Assembly (NCBI RefSeq): GCF_902497745.1
Contig: NZ_CABVHJ010000003.1
Span: 281,319 to 345,318 of the forward strand
Origin: Pseudomonas fluorescens
GTDB taxonomy: Bacteria > Pseudomonadota > Gammaproteobacteria > Pseudomonadales > Pseudomonadaceae
DNA length: 64,000 nt
Direction: 5' to 3'
Below, piece after piece: positions 33,534 to 43,700 of this stretch (its first letter is position 1; every line of letters starts with the position of its first letter). A program made the translations under genes and the position numbers. Under the pieces are notes generated by a model. The model searched no databases. It saw nothing but the letters and a program-made list of their open reading frames with translations, and was not told the DNA's origin.

Positions 33534-35303
33534 TCAGCGAATCCCCGCCAGCAACGTCCGCGCCGTTTGCTTCAAAGGTTCATCGCCCTCTTTGAGCAAT
33601 TCATTGAGCAACGCAATCGCACTGTCGATATCACCGTCGTCAATGCACGTCTGCGCCTGTTCGAGCTTTTCGGAGTTTTCGTCGTGTAGCGGCTCAGGTT
33701 CCTGCAAGTCCAGCGGTGGCAACGCCAGTGACGGCTCGGCATCGGCAAACTCATTGAGAAAATCTTCGTCCAGCGGCTCGGCGCCCGGTTCAGGGATCCA
33801 CTCTAGCTCAGGATCTTCGCTGGACGCTTGCGGCAATTCAAAGTCCTGTGGCAGCACTTGCAGACCGGAGCCGAGCGCCGAGGTGTCTGCCGGTTGCTCA
33901 TCGGTGGCCGAGCGACTGTCTTCCAGATCCCAACTGGAATCCATCGACAGCTCGCCCAGATTCAACTCGAAATCAGCTTCAGGCGCTGGTTGTGCTGCAA
34001 CAACAGGAACCGCCGCCACGATCGGCGGCACAGCGGCCAACGCTGCGGTAACCGCGAGTTTCGGATGTCGGGCGCGAACATCCTGCAACGTCTGGGTATC
34101 CACGCCCTGCTCACGCAAATGACTTTCCTGTTGTTCGTACGCGGTGCTATCACCCTGTCGCCCCAGCACTTCAAGCAGCTGCAAACCGATGTCGGTGCGC
34201 TCCGGCTCCTTGTGCAAGGCATCGCGCAGCAATCCGCAGGCTTCGCCCAGTCGGCCATACGCCAGATAGATCCCCACCGCCTCCAATACATCGCCAGCCG
34301 CCGGTTCTTCGCGGTGTTGGGCTGAAGCATGAGTACTGACGGGTTCTGCGCTTTCGGCAGCAGCTACGTCCGGCTCACGCCCCTGCGGCAAAAGCGGCAG
34401 CGGCTCGTCAGTCGGTATCCGTTGTTGCCGCCGACGGTGTACGAACAACCCGGCCAAGGCCCCCAGCAACAGCAACAGGCCACCGAGCAATGGCCAGTTC
34501 AAACCGTCATCTGTGGACTCAACAGGTGCCACCACCGGGACAGATGCCGGGGTTACCTCGATCGGTGGCGGTGCTTTCCTGAGTTCGACCAATTGCGTTT
34601 GCAGCTCAGTAATCTGCTTCTTGCCAGCGGCAATCTGCACATCCTGTGTTTGCAGTTTGGCGTTCAGCTCATCGACGCTCTTTTGCAATTGCTGGTTCAG
34701 CAACACACTGGCTGCCAACTGCTCAGCCAGTGCTTCGTTGGCGGGAGGGGTCGCAGGCGTGGGGGCTGGCACGGTATCACGCCTGGCTTGAGGCGCCTGT
34801 GGTGCAGCCACGGCAGGTTCGACAGTGGGGAATTCGGAGGATTGCGCACGTGGATCCGGCTCATCAGTGGCCGGTACGATACCCGGCGAACCCGGTGGGT
34901 CGATCAACACCGTGTATTCACGCAGCAACCGGCCATTGGGCTGATTGAGCTGCACAAGGAAATTCACAAAGGGTTCGTTGACCGGTTTGCTGGACGTCAC
35001 CCGGATCATCTGGCGATTGCCATGCAGAATCGGAATGAACTTGAGGTCGTTGAGAAAAAACACCCGCTCGACCCCGGCCTGAGCGAACTCGTCTGCCGTG
35101 GCCAGGCTCACCGAGAGATCGTTTTGCGTCAGCCCACCAACATCGATCAAGGCGATGTCGGCCTTGAGCGGCTGGTTGAGGCCTGAATGAACAGTGATAT
35201 CGCCCAGCCCCAAGGCCATCGACCCGGCCGAATAGCTGAATATGCCAGCGACCAGCAACCATTTGGCGCCACTGCGCAGTACCACGTGCCGACTTGCGAG
35301 CAT
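33534..35303 (-). CDS. FimV-like polar/peptidoglycan-associated protein (short paralogue)
   Basis: A 589-residue protein with a signal peptide, the FimV N-terminal domain (GLGDITVHSGLNQPLKADI) and a Pro/Ala-rich linker with a coiled coil (LLNQQLQKSVDELNAKLQTQ). One membrane segment follows (LLGGLLLLLGALAGLFVHRR), then an acidic cytoplasmic part ending in the FimV C-terminal TPR-like motif (EKLEQAQTCIDDGDIDSAIA). It is shorter than typical FimV (over 800 residues), so it may be a paralogue. The second of two ATGs is chosen because AAGGG lies 6 bases before it. Confidence 0.85.
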   Translation of the reverse strand: MLASRHVVLRSGAKWLLVAGIFSYSAGSMALGLGDITVHSGLNQPLKADIALIDVGGLTQNDLSVSLATADEFAQAGVERVFFLNDLKFIPILHGNRQMIRVTSSKPVNEPFVNFLVQLNQPNGRLLREYTVLIDPPGSPGIVPATDEPDPRAQSSEFPTVEPAVAAPQAPQARRDTVPAPTPATPPANEALAEQLAASVLLNQQLQKSVDELNAKLQTQDVQIAAGKKQITELQTQLVELRKAPPPIEVTPASVPVVAPVESTDDGLNWPLLGGLLLLLGALAGLFVHRRRQQRIPTDEPLPLLPQGREPDVAAAESAEPVSTHASAQHREEPAAGDVLEAVGIYLAYGRLGEACGLLRDALHKEPERTDIGLQLLEVLGRQGDSTAYEQQESHLREQGVDTQTLQDVRARHPKLAVTAALAAVPPIVAAVPVVAAQPAPEADFELNLGELSMDSSWDLEDSRSATDEQPADTSALGSGLQVLPQDFELPQASSEDPELEWIPEPGAEPLDEDFLNEFADAEPSLALPPLDLQEPEPLHDENSEKLEQAQTCIDDGDIDSAIALLNELLKEGDEPLKQTARTLLAGIR

Positions 35304-35430
35304 GAGCATCCCTTAAATAAGCAAAACCGACTTCTATGCGTTCGCACATCCGGTACGAACACGATATTGCCCAGTAGTTCTTATAGTCGGCTCCGCGCGA
35401 TCTCTCAAAGATCCGGCACGTGGATGTGCC

Positions 35431-35865
35431 TCAAGATTTTTCCAGGTTAGCCAGAATGTGCCCGTGAACCCGCATGCACACCTTTAAATCCGCTTCGTCG
35501 ACGCCTTCGAACAATTCGTGGCGCAGTTGCGTGGCAATGGTTTCGATTTGTTCGATCAGCGGCAGGGCCGGCGCGCAGAGGACGATCTTTTTTGCCCGGC
35601 GGTCTTCCATCACGGACTGGCGTTGCACCAGGCCCTGACTTTCCAGACTATCGAGCAAGCGCGCAAGGGTCGGACCTTCTACGCCGACGCTCTGCGCCAG
35701 CTCGCGTTGGGTCGGTGCTTCTTCAAAACGCGCCAGATGCAGCAGCACCAGCCAGCGCGCCTGGGAAAGCCCCAACCCGGCGAGGCGTCGATCCAGTTCG
35801 GCACGCCAGCCACGGGACATCTGGGCCAGTTGCATGCCAAAGCGGTGTTGATCGGTTAACGGCAT
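35431..35865 (-). CDS. MarR/SlyA-type regulator
   Basis: A 144-residue winged-helix repressor. LSQARWLVLLHLARFEEAPT, VEGPTLARLLDSLESQGLV and MEDRRAKKIVL show the recognition helix and wing. It resembles SlyA/HpaR-type regulators of stress or aromatic-compound response. A palindrome at 35889-35906, 24 bases before the start, is a likely autorepression site. No target gene is adjacent (recQ lies beyond a repeat). Confidence 0.9.
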   Translation of the reverse strand: MPLTDQHRFGMQLAQMSRGWRAELDRRLAGLGLSQARWLVLLHLARFEEAPTQRELAQSVGVEGPTLARLLDSLESQGLVQRQSVMEDRRAKKIVLCAPALPLIEQIETIATQLRHELFEGVDEADLKVCMRVHGHILANLEKS

Positions 35866-35888
35866 AAAACACTCACGGTTAGACTTAA

Positions 35889-35906
35889 AATAAGAAATTT
35901 CTAATT
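35889..35906. promoter_or_regulatory. Candidate MarR-type operator
   Basis: AATAAGAAATTTCTAATT is an 18-bp palindrome with one mismatched pair around a perfect AGAAATTTCT core, immediately upstream of the SlyA-like gene in AT-rich promoter DNA. Confidence 0.45.
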
Positions 35907-35977
35907 ATTAGCCAGCTAAGCATGAGCTGCAGTTATAGGCAAGTGGCGGTCTGTACTGAATCGTTACATCTTGAGCC

Positions 35978-36262
35978 CCCCTCACCCTAGCCCTAGCCCT
36001 CTCCCAAAGGGAGAGGGGACTGAATGGGGGATGCTTCAGATATTCAGCGACTTGGCAATGCTTTGCTGAATCCGGAATTGGACGGCCCTCACCCTAGCCC
36101 TCTCCCAAAGGGAGAGGGGACTGAATGGGGGGATGCTCGGGATATTCAGCGACTTGAGCGTGCTTTGGTGAATCCATAATCGACTCGGGTTTTCAGGTCG
36201 ATGTATAGCGCAAGACAGCTCGGTCGGCCCCCTCTCCCTCTGGGAGAGGGCTGGGGTGAGGG
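35978..36262. repeat. Composite repeat (family D)
   Basis: CCCTCACCCTAGCCCTCTCCC-type ends, an internal near-duplicate half (two copies of GGGAGAGGGGACTGAATGGG, about 105 bp apart), and a terminal GGGAGAGGGCTGGGGTGAGG. Together with AT-rich promoter DNA of the SlyA-like gene it fills the 400-base gap before recQ. No gene is seen. Confidence 0.8.
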
Positions 36263-36272
36263 CCAGGCCAAA

Positions 36273-38402
36273 TTACATCTCGAATTCCGATTGCAACGCA
36301 GCCCTCACGCAGTAAAGCACGCCTTCCGGCACACGCCCGGCAAACAGCTCCGCAACCTCAGCGACCGATGGCAACTCGCCCTCGCCATCGAGGAACGCAT
36401 CCTGCACTTCGCCCATCAACTCTTCCGGCAAGTCCAGCGCCTGTTCCAGCGACAACTGCTGCTTGCCAATCGCCTCGGCAAGCATGGTGTAGACGTTCTT
36501 CTCCGAGCACTGCAACTGACCGGCGATCTGCAGCGGCGTCATGCCGGCGCGAGCCAGGGTAATCAGTTCGTGGCGCACATCGGCCACCGCTTTCGGCGCC
36601 TCGACCTCGCCACCGAGCACTTCGAGGAAGGCATCGCCGTAGCGCTCCAGCTTGCGCGCACCGACGCCGCTGACCCGGGCCATTTCCGCCAGCGAAGTCG
36701 GTTGGCTGCGCAGCATTTCCAGCAGCGTCGAGTCGGGGAAGATGACGTACGGCGGCACACCGTGTTCTTCGGCCAGTTTGCGTCGCAGCGCGCGCAAGGC
36801 TTCCCATTGTTCGCGCTCTTCGCCGCGCACCAGTTGGCTGGCCGGGCTCTTGCTGGCGGTTTTGGCGGTGACCTGTGGTTTGAGGTCGCGGCGCAACTCA
36901 AGGCTCACTTCGCCCTTGAGCAATGGCCGGCAACTGTCATTCAGACGCAGACCGCCATAACCTTCGTGGTCGACATCCGCCAGTCCGCGCGCGACCAATT
37001 GGCGGAACAGCGAGCGCCACTCGCTCTCGTTCAGTGCCTTGCCGACGCCGTACACCGACAGATGCTGATGGCCAAAACTGCGGACTTTTTCGTTTTCCTT
37101 GCCCAGCAGCACGTCAACCAGATGACCGACGCCATAACGCTGGCCGGTACGGAAAATCGCCGACAGCGCCTGACGCGCCGGTTCGGTGGCGTCCCAGGTC
37201 TGCACGCCGTCGACGCAGTTGTCGCAATGGCCGCACGGCTCGGGCATGTCTTCATCGAAGTACGCGAGCAGGGTCTGACGGCGGCAACGGGTTTCTTCGC
37301 ACAGCGACAGCATCGCGTCGAGCTTGTGTTGCTCCAGACGCTTGTGCCGCTCGTCGCCTTCGGAGTTCTGCAGCATCTGCTTGAGCATTACCACGTCTTG
37401 CAGACCGTAAGCCATCCACGCATCCGCCGGCAGACCATCACGGCCGCCGCGCCCGGTTTCCTGGTAATACGCCTCGAGGGATTTCGGCAGATCAAGGTGC
37501 GCGACGAAGCGCACGTTTGGCTTGTCGATGCCCATGCCGAACGCCACGGTGGCGACCATGATCAGGCCTTCCTCGTTGAGGAAGCGCTTCTGGTTGAAGG
37601 CACGTAGATCATTTGGCAGACCGGCGTGATACGGCAACGCCGGGAAGCCCTGCTCGCTGAGGAACGCTGCGACCTCCTCGACTTTCTTGCGCGACAGACA
37701 ATAGACGATGCCGGCATCGCTGCGCCGCTCGGCCAGGAACGCCAGCAACTGCTTGCGCGGCTGCTCCTTGGGCACGATGCGGTAAAAGATGTTCGGACGG
37801 TCGAAACTCGACAGGAAGCGCTCGGCATTTTGCAGGTGCAAACGCGTGACGATTTCCTCGCGGGTACGCTTGTCGGCGGTGGCGGTCAGGGCAATGCGCG
37901 GTACGTCGGGGAACATCTCGGCCAACTGGCCCAGTTGCAGGTATTCCGGACGGAAATCGTGACCCCATTGCGACACGCAGTGCGCTTCGTCAATGGCGAA
38001 CAGCGCAATGTTCAGGCCTTGCAGGAACGACAGCATGCGCGGCTGCACGAGGCGCTCGGGCGCCAGATACAACATCTTCACTTCACCGCGCTTGATCCGC
38101 GCCGCGAGGTCACGCTGCTGCTCGGCGCTCAACGTGGAGTTAAGCGCGGCGGCGGCCACACCGAGTTCTTCGAGGGTGGCGACCTGATCGTCCATCAGCG
38201 CGATCAGCGGCGAGACCACCACCGCCAGACCATCGCGCAACAGCGCCGGCACCTGGAAGCACAGGGACTTGCCGCCACCGGTAGGCATCAGCACCAGCGC
38301 ATCACCACCGCTGGCCACGCGCTCAATGATTGCACCCTGACGGCCACGGAAACTGTCGTAGCCGAAGATGTCCTTGAGGACGCGTTGAGCCTGTTCGAGC
38401 AT
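36273..38402 (-). CDS. recQ: ATP-dependent DNA helicase RecQ
   Basis: A 709-residue 3'-5' helicase with all expected parts: Walker [23 protein letters not shown], motif [11 protein letters not shown], a zinc-binding set ([15 protein letters not shown]), a winged-helix (RQC) domain and an HRDC domain near residues 530-600. A further 100-residue helical tail makes it longer than E. coli RecQ (about 610), as in other pseudomonads. It acts in recombination and stalled-fork repair. Confidence 0.96.
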   Translation of the reverse strand: MLEQAQRVLKDIFGYDSFRGRQGAIIERVASGGDALVLMPTGGGKSLCFQVPALLRDGLAVVVSPLIALMDDQVATLEELGVAAAALNSTLSAEQQRDLAARIKRGEVKMLYLAPERLVQPRMLSFLQGLNIALFAIDEAHCVSQWGHDFRPEYLQLGQLAEMFPDVPRIALTATADKRTREEIVTRLHLQNAERFLSSFDRPNIFYRIVPKEQPRKQLLAFLAERRSDAGIVYCLSRKKVEEVAAFLSEQGFPALPYHAGLPNDLRAFNQKRFLNEEGLIMVATVAFGMGIDKPNVRFVAHLDLPKSLEAYYQETGRGGRDGLPADAWMAYGLQDVVMLKQMLQNSEGDERHKRLEQHKLDAMLSLCEETRCRRQTLLAYFDEDMPEPCGHCDNCVDGVQTWDATEPARQALSAIFRTGQRYGVGHLVDVLLGKENEKVRSFGHQHLSVYGVGKALNESEWRSLFRQLVARGLADVDHEGYGGLRLNDSCRPLLKGEVSLELRRDLKPQVTAKTASKSPASQLVRGEEREQWEALRALRRKLAEEHGVPPYVIFPDSTLLEMLRSQPTSLAEMARVSGVGARKLERYGDAFLEVLGGEVEAPKAVADVRHELITLARAGMTPLQIAGQLQCSEKNVYTMLAEAIGKQQLSLEQALDLPEELMGEVQDAFLDGEGELPSVAEVAELFAGRVPEGVLYCVRAALQSEFEM

Positions 38403-38810
38403 AAAAACTCCAAAAATCTACCAATACATCCCTGCGCAGGCTGGTTCAGAACAGCCGGGGCTGCTTAAACAAAACGTAAGAGCGCATTGCACGACAGCCG
38501 CAAGGCGGGCAGGGATCGCAAAACGCGGCAGTATACCCGAGCCCTTCCCTGCACAGGGTGCCGCTGATAAGACACTGATAAACCTGCCACACAACAAATA
38601 CCCTGTGGGAGCGAGACTGCTCGCGAAAGCGGCGCGTCAGTCGATGCAAAAGTGTCTGATGCACCGCCTTCGCGAGCAGGCTCGCTCCCACAGGGTTATT
38701 CCTGTTGTCCAGTAAGTCCTGTAATTCGGGCAAATCTGCCATGCGGCTGGCTTGAGCGCGCAAGAAGGCCTAGAATTCCCGCATTGTTTATTCCCCAAGG
38801 TAGCCCCGTA
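38403..38810. other. Intergenic region between recQ and the UPF0149 gene
   Basis: Divergent promoters for recQ and the UPF0149 gene are expected here. The only structure seen is a family A REP pair at 38604-38692. No gene is supported. Confidence 0.6.
38604..38692. repeat. REP-type inverted pair (family A)
   Basis: Opposed GTGGGAGCGAG-CTGCTCGCGAA copies, the first with one base change (GAGACTGC). Confidence 0.88.
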
Positions 38811-39398
38811 ATGTCCTTCGCTGAGCAACTGACCCGCCTGCAAGTTTTCCTCGACGCCGACGAGCTGCATGACGAGGCGCTGGATTACGTGGCCGCTCAC
38901 GGCTACCTGACCGCGCTGTCGATCTGCGCTGAAGACGTACCGGAGCGTGAGTGGATCGACGCCCTGTTCGCCGAAGAGCCGCATTACAGCAGCGACGCCC
39001 AGCGCGAAGAGATCGAAGCCACCCTGATCGGCCTTAAGGCGCACATCGCCCGTCAACTGGCTTCGGATGAAGAATTCGAACTGCCATGCGAACTGGACCT
39101 GGGCGACGAGCCGGACGATTCCGAACTGCGCGGCTGGTGCATCGGCTTCATGGAAGGCGTGTTCCTGCGTGAAGCGGCCTGGTTCGAAACCGCCGAAGAA
39201 GAAGTCAGCGAAATGCTCCTGCCGATCATGGTTGGTTCGGGCCTGTTCGACGAACAACCCGAGTTCGAAGACATTGCCAAGGACGCCAACCTGATGGACG
39301 ACATGATCGTGCAGATCCCGGAAGCCCTGACCGCGCTGTACCTGCTGTGCCAGGCACCCGACGAAAAACCGGCGATCCTCAAGCCTCGCCACCACTAA
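38811..39398 (+). CDS. YecA/UPF0149-family protein
   Basis: A 195-residue acidic, helical cytoplasmic protein. LQVFLDADELHDEALDYVAA at the N terminus and RGWCIGFMEGVFLREAAWFE in the centre match the UPF0149 (YgfB/YecA) family. The SEC-C zinc motif found in some members is absent. P. aeruginosa YgfB is known to dampen a regulator (AlpA); whether this paralogue does similar work is unknown. It lies 10 bases upstream of the DUF454 gene. Confidence 0.85.
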   Translation: MSFAEQLTRLQVFLDADELHDEALDYVAAHGYLTALSICAEDVPEREWIDALFAEEPHYSSDAQREEIEATLIGLKAHIARQLASDEEFELPCELDLGDEPDDSELRGWCIGFMEGVFLREAAWFETAEEEVSEMLLPIMVGSGLFDEQPEFEDIAKDANLMDDMIVQIPEALTALYLLCQAPDEKPAILKPRHH

Positions 39399-39408
39399 GA
39401 TCCGGCCT

Positions 39409-39804
39409 ATGGACAATCCCATAGGCAACCGATCCCTGATGTTGCGCTACTTCTTGCTGGCCGTCGGCTGGCTCAGCGTGGCATTGGGGGTGATCGGGAT
39501 TTTCCTGCCCGTCCTGCCTACCACCCCTTTCCTTCTGCTCGCCGCAGCCTGCTTCGCGCGCAGCTCTCCGCGTTTCTATCAATGGCTGGTCGAGCATCCA
39601 CGGCTCGGGCCATGGATCCGCGATTACCTCGATGGCAACGGCATTCCGCTCAAAGGCAAGGTCTACGCGATCGGGCTGATGTGGGCGAGCATTCTGTTCT
39701 CGTGTTACCTGGTGCCATTGCCGTGGGCGCGGGGGTTCATGTTGACCAGTGCGGTGTTGGTGACGGTTTATATTTTGCGGCAGAAGACTTTGCGCAAATC
39801 CTGA
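39409..39804 (+). CDS. YbaN-family (DUF454) inner-membrane protein
   Basis: A 131-residue protein with three to four hydrophobic segments. FLPVLPTTPFLLLAAACFARSSPRFY is the DUF454 signature. Function unknown; some relatives neighbour haem-uptake or iron genes, which is not the case here. The start at 39409 or at ATG 39439 is uncertain. It is probably co-transcribed with the UPF0149 gene. Confidence 0.88.
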   Translation: MDNPIGNRSLMLRYFLLAVGWLSVALGVIGIFLPVLPTTPFLLLAAACFARSSPRFYQWLVEHPRLGPWIRDYLDGNGIPLKGKVYAIGLMWASILFSCYLVPLPWARGFMLTSAVLVTVYILRQKTLRKS

Positions 39805-39940
39805 GCCTCTTTGCCTTTAAACAACATTGTTTAAAAGACACCTTCAGACACGCCTTACAGGCTACAAATTCTTGCGCCATTGCCTACAGCTACGCCAGAA
39901 TCCGCCGGCTTGTGCGCCTTGGGGTCGGGTTCTATTGTGG

Positions 39941-40172
39941 TGCGGTCGCTGAAGAGTCAGCGATCGGGTTTAGCGACCCAAATCTGTAATAGGTGCATCA
40001 GCGCTCCATGCTTTGTGGCAGATTCAATGTCTGCAACTTCGCTATGGTGGCTGTATGCGGGAGACCCTCGGGTCTGCCGGGTGCCTATAACCGGTTCGCT
40101 AACCTGCGTACAGCCGCCACCTTCCTGTTTAGCGACAGTTCTGGGCGGCTCCACTCTTATAGGAGCTTCACC
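39941..40172 (+). ncRNA. Highly structured leader upstream of the DUF6124-type gene
   Basis: Several nested helices are readable. CGCTGA/TCAGCG form a hairpin (39947-39962), with alternative long pairing GGTCGCT/AGCGACC. A closing stem GGTGG.CTGTATGCGG pairs with 40103-40121 (CCTGCGTACAGCCGCCACC, 3-base bulge). Inside it are AGACCC-TC-GGGTCT (40062-40075), a CCGG/CCGG pair and GGTT-CGCT-AACC (40093-40104). The structure ends about 50 bases before the start codon. It may be a cis-regulatory RNA or an independent small RNA. It does not match any riboswitch I can name. The motif is, as I recall, recurrent upstream of this protein family in pseudomonads. Confidence 0.45.
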
Positions 40173-40532
40173 ATGATCAAACCAACACCCAACCCGCCCG
40201 AAACCGATCTCGCCTCCCCCTACGAATCCCTCGATTCAAAAAAGCTCAACGACGCCGCCGAACGCGCTCTCGACCACTATCTCTGCCCACCCGGCTCCAC
40301 GCCACCGCCCCGAAAAACCCGCCGGATGTACGCCGTGACCGCAGACTTCAAAAATGAAGAACTGCTGGCCGATGCCAGCGAAACACTCGCCTCAGCCAGA
40401 ACCATCGCCCATGACTTCGCCCATCTCATCCCCGCGTCGCAGCGCAGGACGCTGCTGGGGATCGCGCAACTGATCATGCTCGGGGAGCTGGCGGTGAATC
40501 GGGTGATGGATAATCTGGAGTTGCCGGGTTGA
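40173..40532 (+). CDS. DUF6124-type small Pseudomonas protein
   Basis: A 119-residue cytoplasmic protein with ATG at 40173 after AGGAG (40161-40165). A Pro-rich N terminus (MIKPTPNPPETDLASPYESL) is followed by a helical middle (KKLNDAAERALDHYL) and a C-terminal helical part (LLADASETLASARTIAHDFA, LGIAQLIMLGELAVNRVMDN). It resembles the lineage-specific DUF6124/DUF3077 proteins that occur in several copies in fluorescent pseudomonads. Function unknown. The structured leader just upstream probably controls it. Confidence 0.75.
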   Translation: MIKPTPNPPETDLASPYESLDSKKLNDAAERALDHYLCPPGSTPPPRKTRRMYAVTADFKNEELLADASETLASARTIAHDFAHLIPASQRRTLLGIAQLIMLGELAVNRVMDNLELPG

Positions 40533-40579
40533 TGCAGGCGTGATCAACCGCTGAGTTATGCGGCGTCAGATCTGGCGCT

Positions 40580-40642
40580 TTCGCGAGCAGGCTCGCTCCC
40601 ACAGTGACCGCGTTCCAATGTGGGAGCGAGCCTGCTCGCGAA
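40580..40642. repeat. REP-type inverted pair (family A)
   Basis: Two opposed family A elements with a 15-base spacer lie after the DUF6124-type gene. Confidence 0.9.
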
Positions 40643-40680
40643 GGGGCCAGAATGAGCAACGCCATATCATCAGACAGAAA

Positions 40681-40716
40681 AAACCCGCCGCCCCGATGAT
40701 CGGGACGGCGGGTTTT
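40681..40716. terminator. Bidirectional terminator between DUF6124 gene and adhesin gene
   Basis: AAACCCGCCG (40681-40690) pairs with CGGCGGGTTT, and an inner CCCGAT/ATCGGG stem extends the hairpin. T-run and A-run flank it on opposite strands, so it fits both convergent genes. Confidence 0.9.
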
Positions 40717-40744
40717 GTCGTTTCAGGCCCGAATCAAAAGTCGC

Positions 40745-43700
40745 TTACACGGTATCCACCTTCAACGAATGATCATTCAGCATCCCACTGATGATCGTCG
40801 CCGTGTCATGCCCGCCAGCCACCACCCCGCCCGCCCCCGGCGTCACACCGTAGTGGCTGGCGAGGTTGACGCCGGCCAGGTCGATGGTCTGGTTCGGCGT
40901 GGCGCCAGCCATGGCGCTGACGTCGATGCTGGTAAGCACCGAGGCACCGCTGCCGGTGACGGTGAAGTGCAGGTAGTCATCCAGCGAGGCGGTGGTACCG
41001 TTTTCACCTTGCAGCAGTTGCGACAGGTCGAGCTTGTCGGTGCCGGGGGTGAAGTCGGTGATGAGGTCGTGGCCGCTGTTGCCCTTGAGCCACTGGAAGG
41101 TGTCGGCCCCTGCGCCACCGGTCATGGTGTTGTTGCCCATACCGCCAATCAGCAGGTCATCACCGCCGCCACCGTTGAGGATGTCGTTACCGAGGCCGCC
41201 GTTGATGACGTTGTTATTGTTATCGCCGGTGAGGGTGTCGTTGAAGTTCGAGCCGACCAGGTTTTCGATGCCGGTCAGGGTGTCAGTGCCGGCGCCGAGG
41301 GTGTTTTGCGCACCGAGCAGGCCGAGGTTGACGGTGACGGCAGCCGTGGCATGGGCGTAGCTGGCGGTGTCGCTGCCAGTGCCGCCGTCGAGCAGATCAT
41401 TGCCCGGGCCGCTGTAGAGCAAATCGTTACCGGCGCCGCCGTGCAGCTCGTTGTTGCCAGAGCCTGCGGTGAGCACATCGTTGCCGTCGCCAGCGTTGAT
41501 GATGTTGTCGCCGCTGCCGGCCACCAGCACGTCATCCCCCGAGGTGCCGGTGAGGGTGTGGCCGTCCTGATAGCTGATGCTCACATTGGCGGTATCGCTG
41601 CCGCCATGGTTGTCATTGGCGGTGTAGCTGCCGTGGAAGTCCGGGGTAATGTCATGCGCCCCGGCGTAGTTGAGGGTCATCGTCAGCTGATAGTTTTCCG
41701 CCGCGTTGACGTTGCCACCCGAGGTGTTGGTGATATTGGTGATGTGGATCTGATAAACACCATCGGCCGAGGCGGTGAGGGTTTGCCCGTCCGCCAGGGT
41801 TGTGTAGGCGCCACCGTTGATCGAGTACTCCATGGTGACGTGACCGGCCGCCAGATTGTGATCAAGGTTGAGGGTTTCGCCCTGGCGCAGGTTGACGGTG
41901 ATGCGGTCTTCATCGTTAGCGTTGCTGTTGGTCACCGCGCCGAGATAGCCGCTGACCACCAGCACGGCAGTCATTGTCGCAGCGTTGGCACTGAACGAAT
42001 TACGCACGTTGGCCAGGTTCTGGTTGGCGGCGGTGTTGACGTTGGTGCCGGTGAAATTGATCGCGCCGGTGCCGGTGAAGTCCGCCGCTTTCGAGATCCA
42101 GCCCGTGTTGAAACTGGTGGGCGTGGCGTTGAGCGTATCGCCGTTCGGATCGGTGTCATTGGCCAGCAGCAGTTCGCCCGGTACGACAATATTGCCCGAG
42201 AGCACGTTGGTAATGACGTGGTCGTCCACCGCCACTGGCGGCGCGTTGGGGATCACTTTGACGGTCAGGGTCGAACTGGCGAGATCGCCGTCGTTGTCGC
42301 TGACGGTGAAGCCGATGTTCTCGGTGATCACCACCGCCGTGGTTTTCTGCGAGGTGTAGGTGTAGTCGCCGCTGTCGAGGTTGATCACCAATGTGCCGCC
42401 ATTATTGGTGGCGATGCTCAACGTGTTGTTGGCGGTGTTGAAAGTACCGTGATTGGTGCCGCCGCTTGGCGTCAACGAGCCTTGGCCACTGAGGGCTTTC
42501 GGGTCGTAGGTGTAAGTGGTGCCGTCGACCACGATGGACTTGATGAAACCGCCATCGGCGCCGAAGGTGCCGCCCTCGCCCAGCAACGAACCAGTGACCG
42601 GCGCGCCCTGCACAGTGCCCGACAGCACCGAGTTGAGTTGATTGAGGTCGGTGACCACCACTGCGTTGGTATTGGTGTGGCTGATGCCGTCATAGGCCAG
42701 CGGATCAAGGTTGGCGTTGCTCACGCCGCTGCCCAGGCCAATCGCGTAGTTCTTGATGTTGTTGGCATCGAGGAAGTTTTTCAGCGCGGCTTCGTCAGCA
42801 GCGTTGATGTCACCTTCGTTGGGTTTGCCGTCCGAGAAGAAGTAACCGACGTTCTGCGCCCCGGTGAGTTTGCCCGAGGTGTTGAACGCGGTTTGCATCA
42901 CCGCCACCGCGGCGTCGTAGTTGGTGCCACCGCCCGCCGTCAGGCCGGCGAGAATCGTCTTCGCGGTCGCCACATCGACCCATACCGAGGTTCGGTCAGT
43001 GGCGTTGCTGCTGAAGGTGACGAGCTGGACTTTGACGTCGCCGAGATCGTCGTACTTGTCGAGCAAGGCGCTGATTGCCTGCTTGGCCAGCGCCAGTCGC
43101 GACAGGCCCGGCACACCGGAGGCGTCGGCCATACTGCCGGAGATATCGAGAACGATAAGCAGGTTGGAATCGATCTCCACCGCTGCTACTGAACGATCCG
43201 ACGCCACGGCTTTTGGCACGTCATCGACGATGTTGACCACGAGGGTACTGGTGGTGCTGTTGCCCAGTGCATCGGTGGCTTTGTAGGTGAAGCTTTCGCT
43301 AAGGGTGTTCGCACCGTCGTTGGCGCTCGGCGAAGTTTTCGGCGCCGAGGTCAGCGTGTAGGTGTAGGTGCCGTCGGCGTTGAGCTGGATCTGCCCATAG
43401 GTGCCAGTGGCGCTGCCAACCAGGGTGTAGGTGATCGCGCCGCTGCCGCCGGTGACCGCGCCAACCAGTGTGCCGGTGGCGGTTTCGCTGGTGTTGGTCG
43501 GGTCGCTGCCGGTGACCGTACCGGGGGCCAGGTCCGCGCCGTCCTTGCTCAGGTCGAGGGCTTTTTCATACACCGTCACGTCCTGATCGACCGAGGCCAT
43601 CAGTTTGCTGTCGGCGACATTAATGGTGATGGTCGTGGTGCTTTCATCGCCGTCGCTGTCGCGGATGGTGTAGGTGAAGGTGTCGGTGGCACCCGGTGGG

